From: Halisarca cf. caerulea | Lineage: Eukaryota; Porifera; Demospongiae; Chondrillida; Halisarcidae | NCBI GenBank assembly: GCA_963170055.1 | Contig: CAUJGJ010000144.1 | Span: forward strand, 67,001-131,000 | Direction of reading: 5' to 3' | DNA: 64,000 nucleotides | Part shown: positions 12,431 through 20,880 of the stretch, one piece after another | Layout of the letters: the number at the start of each line of letters is the position of its first letter | How positions within the stretch are numbered: position 1 is the stretch's first letter | The notes under the pieces: generated by a model | Seen by the model: the letters and a program-made list of their open reading frames with translations, nothing else | The model's database searches: none | Told to the model about the DNA's origin: nothing | Made by a program: the position numbers and the translations under genes

Positions 12431-14977
12431 CACGAGCTAATGCAACTCTACACAAATACGCTCACAGATCTTTAGAATCTTCATGTGTGTCAATTGGGAA
12501 TGTGCGTGGTGCTAGATCCAAATATTGGTATTAGCACCAGCATATCCAACACTACACAAATACACCCACAGAACTTCGGAAACTTCATGTGTGTCCTCTG
12601 GAAATGTGCGTGGTGCTATTGCCTAACATTGGTATTAGCACCAGGATATCCAACACTACACACATACGCCCACAGTACTTCAGTAACTTCATGTGTGTCC
12701 ACTAGGAATGTGCGTGGTGCTAGTGCCAAATAATGGTCTTAGCACCAGCATATCCAACACTACACAAATACGCTCACAGATATTCAGAAACTTCATGTGT
12801 GTCAATTGGGAATGTGCGTGGTGCTAGTGCCAAATATTGGTATTAGCACCAGCATATCCAACACTACACAAATACGCCCACAGCACTTAATAAACTTTAT
12901 TTATGTCCACTGGGAATGTGCGTGGTGCTAGTGCCAAATATTAGTCTTAGCACCAGCATATTCAACACTACACAAATACGCCCACAGATCTTCAGAAACT
13001 TCATGTGTGTCCACTGGGAATGTGCGTGGTGCTAGTGCCAAATATTGGTATTAGCACCAGCATATCCAACACTACATAAATACACCCACTGCACTTCGTA
13101 AACTTCACGTGTGATCACTGGGAATGTGCGTGGTGCTAGTGCCAAATTTTGGTGTTAGCACCAATATATCCAACACTACACAAATACACCCACAGTACTT
13201 ATGAAATTTCATGTGTGTCAACGAGGAATGTGCGTGGTGCTAGTGCCAAATATTGGTATTAGCACCAGTATATCCAACACTACACAAATACGCCCACAGC
13301 ACTTCAGTAACTTCATGTGTGTCCACTGGGAATGTGCGTGGTGCTAGTGCCAAATATTAGTCTTAGCACAAGCATATCCAACACTACACAAATACACCCA
13401 CAGTACTTATGAAAATTCATGTGTGTCTACTAGGAATGTGTGTGGTGCTAGTGCCAAATATTGGTATTAGCACCAGCATATCCAACACTGCACAAAAACG
13501 CCCACTGCACTTCAGAAACTTCATTTGTGTCAATTGTGAATGTGCGTGATGCTAGTACCAAATATTGGTATTAGCACCAGCATATCCAACACTACACAAA
13601 TGCACTCACAGCAATTCAAAAACTTCATGTGTGTCCACTGGGAATGTGGGTGGTGCTAGTGCCAAATATTGGTATTAGCACAAGCATATCCAACACTACA
13701 CAAATACACCCACAGTACTTATGAAATTTCATGTGTGTCTACTAGGAATGTGCGTGGTGCTAGTGCCAAATATTGGTATTAGCACCAGCATATCCAACAC
13801 TACACAAATACACCCACAGAACTTCGGAAACTTCATGTGTGTCCTCTGGAAATGTGCGTGGTGCTATTGCCTAACATTGGTATTAGCACCAGCATATCCA
13901 ACACTACACACATACGCCCACAGTACTTCAGTAACTTCATGTGTGTCCACTGGGAATGTGCGTGGTGCTAGTGCCAAATATTAGTCTTAGCACAAGCATA
14001 TCCAACACTACACAAATACACCCACAGTACTTATGAAAATTCATGTGTGTCTACTAGGAATGTGTGTGGTGCTAGTGCCAAATATTGGTATTAGCACCAG
14101 CATATCCAACACTGCACAAAAACGCCCACTGCACTTCAGAAACTTCATTTGTGTCAATTGTGAATGTGCGTGATGCTAGTACCAAATATTGGTATTAGCA
14201 CCAGCATATCCAACACTACACAAATGCACTCACAGCAATTCAAAAACTTCATGTGTGTCCACTGGGAATGTGGGTGGTGCTAGTGCCAAATATTGGTATT
14301 AGCACAAGCATATCCAACACTACACAAATACACCCACAGTACTTATGAAATTTCATGTGTGTCTACTAGGAATGTGCGTGGTGCTAGTGCCAAATATTGG
14401 TATTAGCACCAGCATATCCAACACTACACAAATACACCCACAGAACTTCGGAAACTTCATGTGTGTCCTCTGGAAATGTGCGTGGTGCTAGTGCCAAATA
14501 ATGGTCTTAGCACCAGCATATCCAACACTACACAAATACACCCACAGAACTTCGGAAACTTCATGTGTGTCCACTGGGAATGTGTGTGGTGCTGGTGCCA
14601 AATTTGGGTATTATTACCAGTATATCCAACACTACACAAATACGCCCACAGATCTTCAGAAACTTCATGTATGTCCTCTGGAAATGTGCGTGGTTCTAAT
14701 GCCTAACATTTGTTTTAGCACCAGCATATCGAACACTAAACTCATACGCCCACATCACTTCAGAAACTTCATGTGTGTCCACTGGGAATGTGCGTGGTGC
14801 TAGTGCTAAATATTGGTATTAGCACCAGCAATCTAACACTACACAAATATGCCCACAGCACTTCGGAAACTTCATGTGTGTCCACTGGGAATGTGTGTGG
14901 TGCTAGTGCTAAATTTTTTTATTAGCACGAGCATATCCAACACTACGCAAATACACCCAGTTACGCCCACAGCACTT
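12431..14977 (+). repeat. Satellite A, diverged array edge (left)
   Basis: The same 104-bp monomer and orientation, but each copy carries more differences from the consensus. Examples are ACACCCACAGTACTTATGAAA, CAATTGGGAATG, TTAGTCTTAGCAC, CTATTGCCTAACATTGG and ATTAGCACGAGCTAATG. The last copies before 14977 are the most altered, for example AAATTTTTTTATTAGCACG near 14911 and a partial internal duplication around 14952-14965. Decay toward an array edge is expected when homogenisation by exchange is weaker there (inference). Confidence 0.9.
13351..14590 (+). repeat. Tandem higher-order repeat, about 2 x 624 bp (6-mer)
   Basis: The series beginning AATATTAGTCTTAGCACAAG at about 13351 recurs at about 13975. 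Its later members recur too: ACTGCACAAAAACGCC, AATTGTGAATGTGCGTGATG, AATGCACTCACAGCAATTC and GTGGGTGGTGC. The offset is 624 (6 x 104). The two copies are much closer to each other than to neighbouring monomers, so a recent duplication occurred inside an otherwise old, diverged region. Confidence 0.85.
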
Positions 14978-15001
14978 AAGTTACTCAAGTGCTGTGGGCG
15001 T
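14963..15001. repeat. Inversion junction palindrome of satellite A
   Basis: The array orientation flips here. Left arm ACGCCCACAGCACTT (14963-14977) is the exact reverse complement of right arm AAGTGCTGTGGGCGT (14987-15001), separated by the 9-nt spacer AAGTTACTC. Left of it monomers read on the + strand; right of it they read on the - strand. The structure suits a template-switch or fold-back event (inference). Confidence 0.92.
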
Positions 15002-15043
15002 ATTTGTGTAGTATTGGATATGCTGGTGCTAATACAAATATTT
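14976..15043. repeat. 68-bp exact repeat, copy 1 (partner 16254-16321)
   Basis: Positions 14976-15043, from TTAAGTTACTCAAGTGC to ATACAAATATTT, are identical by eye to 16254-16321 (offset 1278). The surrounding monomers of the two inverted blocks are much less alike. It starts at the inversion point, which links the inversion to a copy of the right-hand inverted block. Confidence 0.9.
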
Positions 15044-15487
15044 TTTACTAGCACCACGCACATTCCCAGAGGAATAACATGATGTTTCTAAAGTGTTGTG
15101 GGCGTAGTTGTGTAGTTTTTAATACGCTGGTGTTGAGACCAATATTTGGCACTAGCACCACGCACATTCCCAGTGGACATACATGAAGTTTCTGTTGTAC
15201 TGTGGTCGTATTTGTTTAGTGTCGGATATGGTGGTTCTAAGACCAATATTTGGTACTAGCACCACCCACGTGTTCAGTGGATACGCATGAAGTTTCTGAA
15301 GATCTTTGGGCGTATTTTTTTTAGTGTTGGATATGGTGGGTCTAACACCAATATTTGGTAGTAGCACCTTGCACATTGTTTGTGGATACACATGAAGTTT
15401 CTGAAGTTCTTGTGAGCGCATTTGTGTAGTGTTGGAAATGGTGTTTCGAAGACCAATATTTGGTACTAACACCATGCACATTCCCAG
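14987..15487 (-). repeat. Satellite A, inverted block 1
   Basis: About 4.8 diverged monomers in reverse orientation, recognisable from GTGCTGTGGGCGTATTTGTG, GGATATGGTGGT, CCAATATTTGG and GCACCACGCACATTCCCAG in sequence order. Copies are strongly altered, for example a T-run in GCGTATTTTTTTTAG near 15315 and CACCCACGTGTTCAG near 15263. The block ends at CATTCCCAG, where the palindromic element is inserted. Confidence 0.93.
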
Positions 15488-15505
15488 CGTAGGTATGTTA
15501 TGTCC
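15488..15505 (+). repeat. Left terminal inverted repeat of the palindromic element
   Basis: CGTAGGTATGTTATGTCC, the reverse complement of the right terminus except for one base (T versus C at position 3). Confidence 0.85.
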
Positions 15506-15717
15506 GATTTCTGGAGATAAAACAAAATGGCGGACGACTATGAAGTACTATAATTTTTCGCTTCGATCTTCGTTCAAATGTAAGCAGACTTTCTGAAAAT
15601 AGCCACAATGGCATCTGACACATATACTTGGCTTCGAAAGCAACAAAAGCTAGTTCTAACCTCTGCAATTCGTTCGTAATGAGTTTTCTTACACCATATG
15701 CAAATATTTCAAAATGC

Positions 15718-15747
15718 AAAAAGGCGGTGGTTAGGATCTCGGCTTTT
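15718..15747 (+). repeat. Internal inverted-repeat arm (left) of the palindromic element
   Basis: A 30-bp arm beginning AAAAAGGCGGTGGT and ending ATCTCGGCTTTT. Apart from a 4-bp interior difference, it is the reverse complement of 15975-16004. Confidence 0.85.
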
Positions 15748-15974
15748 GGACACAAAGGTAGGTTCAAAAGAAAGCACAGATTGAAAACTTACTAAATTGA
15801 ATCTTGGGGGATGATCCTCCACTCCATGGCTGTTATGTCCAGGGTTTTTTCCCAAAAACAAGGTTCCCAGCTATAAGATGTTGGACATAAACCGAACGGA
15901 GCAACGTACATTACCCCAAGATTCGATTCTGAGGGTTTGGTCCTTTAGTAACAATATATCAAAGTTTCAAAGCT

Positions 15975-16004
15975 AAAAGCCGAGATTTCTACCACCGCCT
16001 TTTT
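15975..16004 (-). repeat. Internal inverted-repeat arm (right) of the palindromic element
   Basis: Begins AAAAGCCGAGAT and ends ACCACCGCCTTTTT, pairing with 15718-15747 around the common centre near 15861. Confidence 0.85.
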
Positions 16005-16223
16005 CAATAAAGTTTTCTTGTCGAACAGAACTGTATTTCCAGGCTGAGTCACGTGTTGTCACATGTTCCATGAACATCTTTCTTGTATACTGACGTATAT
16101 GTCCCGCTTGCAAATGATATCATCACTAAAACAAACTATAAGCGTGTGACAAACCCACGCGTTGTCCACTATAACGAAATTCATTGCATGAAGCCAGATA
16201 ACGTCGCGCTTTTGGCTGGATTG

Positions 16224-16241
16224 GGACATAACATACCTGCG
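16224..16241 (-). repeat. Right terminal inverted repeat of the palindromic element
   Basis: GGACATAACATACCTGCG, pairing with 15488-15505 at 17 of 18 positions. It is followed directly by AGTGGACAC, which resumes the satellite monomer with AG present on both sides of the element. Confidence 0.85.
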
Positions 16242-16866
16242 AGTGGACACGCATTAAGTTACTCAAGTGCTGTGGGCGTATTTGTGTAGTATTGGATATG
16301 CTGGTGCTAATACAAATATTTGGCACTAGCACCACGCACATTCCCAGTGGACACACATGAAGTTTCTGAAGTGTTGTGGGCGTATGTGTGCAGTGTTAAA
16401 TATGCTGGTGTTAAGACCAATATTTTGCACTAGCACCACGCACATTCCTAGTGGACACACATGAAGTTTCTGAAGTGCTGTGGTCGTATTTGTGTAGTGT
16501 TGGATATGGTGGTTCTAAGATCAAATATTTGGCACTAGCACCACGCATATTGTCAGTGGATACACATGAAGTTTCTGAAGTTCTGTGAGCGCATTTGTGT
16601 AGTGTTGGATATGCTGGTGCTACTACAAATATTTGGCACTAGCACCACGTACATTCCCAGTAGAATAACATGAAGTTTCTGAAGTGTTTGGGCGTATGTG
16701 TGTAGTGTTAAATATGTTGGTGTTAAGACCAATATTTGGCACTACCACCACGCACATTCCCAGTGGACACACATGAAGTTTCTGAAGTGCTGTGGGTGTA
16801 TTTGTGTAGTGTTGGATATGGTGGTTCTAAGACCAATATTTGGCACTAGCACCACGCACATTCCCA
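16242..16866 (-). repeat. Satellite A, inverted block 2
   Basis: Six diverged monomers in - orientation resume exactly where block 1 stopped (AGTGGACACGCATTAAG). They run to CACGCACATTCCCA at 16866, where satellite B begins. The series resembles block 1 monomer by monomer; for example AGAATAACATGAAG near 16663 parallels AGGAATAACATGATG near 15070. The two blocks are therefore duplicate copies of one old inverted segment. Joined across the inserted element they form one inverted stretch of about 1.1 kb. Confidence 0.93.
16254..16321. repeat. 68-bp exact repeat, copy 2 (partner 14976-15043)
   Basis: Identical to 14976-15043 at offset 1278. Here it is flanked by normal monomer sequence on both sides, so this is probably the parental copy (inference). 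Confidence 0.88.
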
Positions 16867-17476
16867 ATTTTCACCTTCTGGAAGTGTTCCCTTTGATGTG
16901 GGAAGCCTTGTGGTCGTGTGGGAAATGTAAATTTTCACCTCAGGATGTGTTCTCTTTGATATGGGAAGCCATGTGGTGAAGTGGGAAATGAAAGTTTTCA
17001 CCTCAGGAAGTGTTTTTTTTATGTGGGTAGCCTTGTGATGAAGTGGGAAGTGAAAATTTCCACCTCAGGAAGTGTTCCCTTTGATGCGGGAAGCCATATG
17101 GTTGCGTGGTATATGTAAATTTACATCTCACTATGTGTTCCCTTTGATGTGGGAAGCCATGTGGTGGCGTGGGAAATGAAATTTTTCACCTCACAATGTG
17201 TTCCCTTTGATGCAGGAAGCCATGTGGTGGGGTGGGAAATGAAAATTTTCACCTCAGGATGTGTTCCCTTTGATGCGGGAAGCCATGTGGTAGCGTAGGA
17301 AATGTGAATTTTTACCTCAGGGTGCATTCTTTTTGATGTGGGAAGTCGTGGTTGCGTGGGAAATGAATATGACCTCAGGAAGTGTTTTTTTGATGTGGGT
17401 AGCCTTGTGGTGAAGTGGGAATTGTAAATATTCACCTCAGGATGTGTTCCCTTTGATGTGGGAAGCCATGTTGTGG
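16867..17476 (+). repeat. Satellite B (about 61-64-bp unit), left block
   Basis: About ten tandem units, each with ATTTTCACCTCAGGA, GTGTTCCCTTTGATGTGG, GAAGCCATGTGGT and GGCGTGGGAAATG. Spacing measured between successive CATGTGGTGG motifs at 17158 and 17221 is 63 bp. Several units contain the perfect 12-bp palindrome TGAAAATTTTCA (for example 17240-17251). The unit is unrelated to satellite A. The block runs into the assembly gap, so its true length is unknown. Confidence 0.92.
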
Positions 17477-17676
17477 NNNNNNNNNNNNNNNNNNNNNNNN
17501 NNNNNNNNNNNNNNNNNNNNNNNNNNNNNNNNNNNNNNNNNNNNNNNNNNNNNNNNNNNNNNNNNNNNNNNNNNNNNNNNNNNNNNNNNNNNNNNNNNNN
17601 NNNNNNNNNNNNNNNNNNNNNNNNNNNNNNNNNNNNNNNNNNNNNNNNNNNNNNNNNNNNNNNNNNNNNNNNNNNN
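17477..17676. other. Assembly gap (200 N)
   Basis: Exactly 200 undetermined bases, a round number typical of a scaffolding placeholder. It lies directly at the right edge of satellite B, so collapsed or missing satellite B copies are likely. Open frames crossing the gap are meaningless. Confidence 0.98.
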
Positions 17677-18380
17677 CGCCGGATTGTGGAGATTACCTCC
17701 TTGCAGGTAAAGGATATTCTCACACGCTCGTTCTTTGAGCTTCAGACAAGACATACCATCGTTTTGGAAGTTTTACAGGGGGATTTGACGTTTTTAGAAT
17801 CGTCCAGATGGTGGGCCATCCGAGGAAATTTGTCCTTTACGTTTCTTGCATTTGTACTGGGACATAATCTCCTTTGCCAGCTTCAGTGTGCTCTTTCAAT
17901 GTCGTCTTGAAGCACTGAAGAGATTTACGTGTCAAAGTATGCAAGTTGATTAGACAGTCGACTAGGAAGTACAAGAGACGCATTCACAAATGCCTTGACT
18001 TTTAGCTGCAACTTTTCGTTTTTTTTTCTGTCAATGTATTCTCAGTGTTAAATGTGTAGTTGCGTTGAATTTTGTAACGAAATGTTTACCAGCCGATTGA
18101 TAACGTATGTATATACAAGTTTACAAATTTAGGTTCGTAGTACTTACAGGTTTGGAGGCCAATACGAAGTTTTGCGTAGAAAATGGAACACCAAGACTAG
18201 TACGAAGATCTCACTAGCTACAAACTACATTCGGGACAAGCTAGAAGTTTCCTACAAGTCAACAGAACAGCAGAAAACCGTTGGCCAAATTTACCTATTT
18301 TCACACCGCAAAAGCCACTCAAGAGGCTTTGGAACGTTTGCGCAAAATTTCAAAATGGGAATTGGAATGTTTAAGGGTTA
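17677..18380. other. Non-repetitive segment with no recognisable gene
   Basis: About 700 bp without internal tandem structure between the gap and the second satellite B block. On the + strand a frame stays open from the gap to TGA at 17908-17910 (78 codons). Its predicted product has hydrophobic stretches (FTFLAFVLGHNLLCQ) but no domain I recognise. A second frame, ATG at 18172 to the stop ending at 18381, gives 69 lysine- and serine-rich residues with no recognisable motif. Neither is long enough to stand out from chance. The segment could be a transposon remnant or degraded unique sequence. Confidence 0.6.
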
Positions 18381-19397
18381 ATTGGGGAAGCCTGAAATCT
18401 GGAAACTGTTTGGTGGGAAATTTAAATTTTCATTACATATAGTTTTTTTTTATGCAGGTCCCCATGTGTTGTTGTGGGAAATGGAAATTTTCATGGTTAG
18501 GGTAGTTTTCCTTTTGATCCTGAGAGTTATGTGGAGGCGTGGGAAATTGAATTTTCACCCCAACAAGTGTTCCCTTTAATGCTATTTGTTATATTTTCGG
18601 TAAAAATTTCAATTTTCACAACAGGAAGTGTTCCCTTTGATGTGAGAAGCCATGTGGAGTTTTGAGTTATTTAAAATTTTCAACACAGGAAGTGTTCCCT
18701 TTGATGCATTCAACCATGTGGAGTCGTGGGAAATTGTTATTTTTTCCACAGGAAGTTTTCTCCTTGACGCTGAAAGCCGTGTTTGGCGTTTGAAATGGAA
18801 ACTTAACCACAGGAAGTATTCATTTTTAGAGTCATATAGTTGTACCGGTATAGCAATGAGCTGTACTGGTTTGGCAATGAGCTGTACTGGTATGGCAATG
18901 AGCTGTACCTTTATGTCAATACGCTGTACCGATATAGCAATGCGCTGTACCGGTATAGCAATCAGCTGTACCAGTATAGTAATGAGCTGTACTTGTATGG
19001 CAACGAGCTGTACTTTGAAATAGAAATTTTCACCACAGGAAGTGTTCCTTTTGATGCGGGAAGCCATCTGGAGGCTTGGTAAATTGAAATTTTCATTTAA
19101 GGAAGTGTTCCCTTTGAAGCGGGAAGCTATCTAGAGTCGTGGGAATTTGAAATTTTCAACAAGGAAGTGTTCTCTTTTATGTGGTAAGCCATGTGGAGCA
19201 ATGGGAAAATCAAATTTTCACCAAGGAAGTGTTCCATTTGATGTGGTGAAAAATCTGGTGGCGTTTGAAATTAAAATTTTCACCTCAGGCAGTGTTCCCT
19301 TTCATGCAGGAAACTATGTGGTGGCGTGGGAAATTGAAAATTGACAACAGGAAGAGTTCCTTTGGTTGCGGGAAGCATTCTCCAGTCGTCGGAAATT
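18381..19397 (+). repeat. Satellite B, diverged right block
   Basis: About 13 degenerate units in the same orientation as the left block, with recurring CAGGAAGTGTTCCCTTTGAT and GTGGGAAATTGAAATTTTCA. Spacing between successive CAGGAAG motifs at 18622, 18686, 18749 and 18810 is 64, 63 and 61 bp. The block is interrupted by the 21-bp minisatellite at 18841-19008. It ends at GGAAATTG near 19397, where satellite A resumes. Confidence 0.88.
18841..19008 (+). repeat. 21-bp minisatellite, 8 copies, nested in satellite B
   Basis: Eight consecutive 21-bp units beginning TGTACCGGTATAGCAATGAG, followed by a partial ninth (TGTACTTT). Variation lies in the middle, for example TGTACCTTTATGTCAATACG at 18904. 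It sits inside one satellite B unit: CAGGAAGTATTC lies upstream at 18810 and the next CAGGAAG is at 19036, 226 bp later instead of about 62. Because 21 is divisible by three, frames on both strands stay open (YRYSNEL-like heptads), which I regard as incidental. Confidence 0.95.
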
Positions 19398-19989
19398 GTC
19401 CAGTGGGAATGTGCTTGGTGCTAGTGCCAAATTTTGATATTAGCACCAGCATATCCAACACAATATAAATACGCCCTAAGATCTTAAGAAACTTCATGTG
19501 TATCCACTGGGAGTGTGCGTGGTGCTAGTGCCAAATATTGGCATTAGCACCAGCATATCCAACACTACACAAATATTCTCACAGCACTTAAGAAACTTCA
19601 TGTGTGTCCACTAGGAATGTGCATGGTGCTATAGCCTAATATTGGTATTAGCACCAGCATATCCAACACTAAACAAATACGCCCACAGATCTTAAGAATA
19701 CTCCATGTATGTCCACTGGGAATGTGCGTGGTGCTATTGCCAAATATTGGTGATAGCACCAGCATATTTAACACTGCACAAAAACGCCTACAGCACTTCA
19801 GAAACTTAATGTGTGTCCACTGGGAATGTGTGTGGTGCTAGTGCCAAACATTGATATTAGCACCAGCATATCCAACACTACACAAATACGCCCACAGCAC
19901 TTCAGAAATGTCATGTGTGTCTATTTGGAATGTGTGTGGTGCTACTGCCAAATATTTGTATTAGCACCAGCATATCCAACACTACACAA

Positions 19990-20820
19990 ATACGCCCTCA
20001 GCACTAAATATTCTTCATTTGTGTCTATGGGAAAGTGCGTTCATCTAGTGCCAAATATTGGCATTAGCACCAGCATACCCAAAACTTCACAAATGCACCT
20101 CAGTACTTATGAAATTTCATGTGTGTCTACTAGGAATGTGCGTGGTGCTACTTCAAAATATTGGTATTAGCACCAGCATATCCAACACTAAACAAATACG
20201 CCCACAGATCTTAAGAAACTCCATGTATGTCCACTGGGAATGTGCGTGGTGCTATTGCCAAATATTGGTAATAGCACCAGCATATCCAACAATGCACAAA
20301 AACGCCTACAGCACTTCAGAAACTTCATGTGCGTCAATTAGGAATATGCGTGGTATTATTGCAAAATATTGTTATTAGCACCAGCATATCCAACACTACA
20401 CAAATACGCCCTCAGCACTTAATATTCTTCATTTGTGTCTATGGGAAAGTGCGTGCTGCTAGTGCCAAATATTGGCATTAGCACCAGCATACCCAAAACT
20501 TCACAAATACACCTCAGTACTTATGAAATTTCATGTGTGTCTACTAGGAATGTGTGTGGTGCTACTTCAAAATATTGGTATTAGCACCAGCATATCCAAC
20601 ACTAAACAAATACGCCCACAGATCTTCAGAAACTCCATGTATGTCCACTGGGAATGTGCGTGGTGCTATTGCCAAATATTGGTAATAGCACCAGCATATC
20701 CAACAATGCACAAAAACGCCTACAGCACTTCACAAACTTCATGTGCGTCAATTAGGAATATGCGTGGTATTATTGCAAAATATTGTTATTAGCACCAGCA
20801 CATCCAACACTACACAAATA
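19990..20820 (+). repeat. Tandem higher-order repeat, 2 x about 414 bp (4-mer)
   Basis: The series CGCCCTCAGCACT, ATTCTTCATTTGTGTCTATG, GGAAAGTGCGT, ACCCAAAACTTCAC, ACTTATGAAATTTC and TGGTAATAGCACC recurs at an offset of 414-416 bp (four monomers, with a 2-bp deletion). Confidence 0.85.
20247..20279 (+). other. Hairpin variant: wobble replaced by Watson-Crick pair
   Basis: The left arm has GCTATTGCC and the right arm GGTAATAGC. The usual G-T wobble position is T-A here. A copy lies at 20661-20693 (414-bp duplication). A related one at 19729-19761 has GGTGATAGC, giving T-A plus a G-T pair. Confidence 0.8.
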
Positions 20821-20880
20821 CGCTCACAGCACTTCAGAAACTATGTGTGTCCACTGGGAATGTGCGTGGTGCTAGTGCCA

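Larger units (their letters stand above)
15488..16241. mobile_element. Palindromic fold-back/MITE-like element inserted in satellite A
   Basis: A 754-bp non-satellite segment interrupts the inverted satellite. Its termini are inverted repeats: CGTAGGTATGTTATGTCC at 15488-15505, and GGACATAACATACCTGCG at 16224-16241, which match at 17 of 18 positions. The empty site is known from neighbouring monomers (CCCAGTGGAC). Here it reads CCCAG, element, AGTGGAC, so the dinucleotide AG is duplicated. Internal pairs are nested around a centre near 15861: 15718-15747 with 15975-16004, 15796-15809 with 15914-15926, and 15831-15840 with 15881-15890. No transposase frame is evident, so it is non-autonomous. 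The superfamily is not identified; a 2-bp AG duplication does not point clearly to a family I know. An 89-codon frame on the - strand near 15498-15767 shows no recognisable domain. Confidence 0.85.

Noticed and set aside
254..14803. Open frames of 60-136 codons repeated along satellite A on both strands
   Set aside because: They recur at multiples of 104 bp, share near-identical translations, lack a consistent start context, and end at the TAG of GTGCTAGTG or equivalent. They are shadows of the repeat period, not genes.
15294..15300. Hammerhead ribozyme core in the satellite (CTGAAGA in one inverted monomer)
   Set aside because: Satellites can carry hammerheads, but the consensus has CTGAAGT on that strand and lacks the matching GAAA segment and cleavage-site helices in order. 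A single variant copy is chance.
15498..15767. 89-codon frame on the - strand of the palindromic element as a transposase fragment
   Set aside because: It has no catalytic motif or DNA-binding domain that I can see and overlaps an inverted-repeat arm. A non-autonomous element fits better.
17458..17910. 150-codon coding region
   Set aside because: Nearly half of it is undetermined bases in the gap and its start lies in satellite B. Only the 78 codons after the gap are real sequence and they have no recognisable domain.
18840..19082. YRYSNEL-repeat protein encoded by the 21-bp minisatellite
   Set aside because: The unit length is divisible by three, so frames on both strands stay open automatically. 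The putative protein runs into satellite B, and no promoter or splice context supports it.
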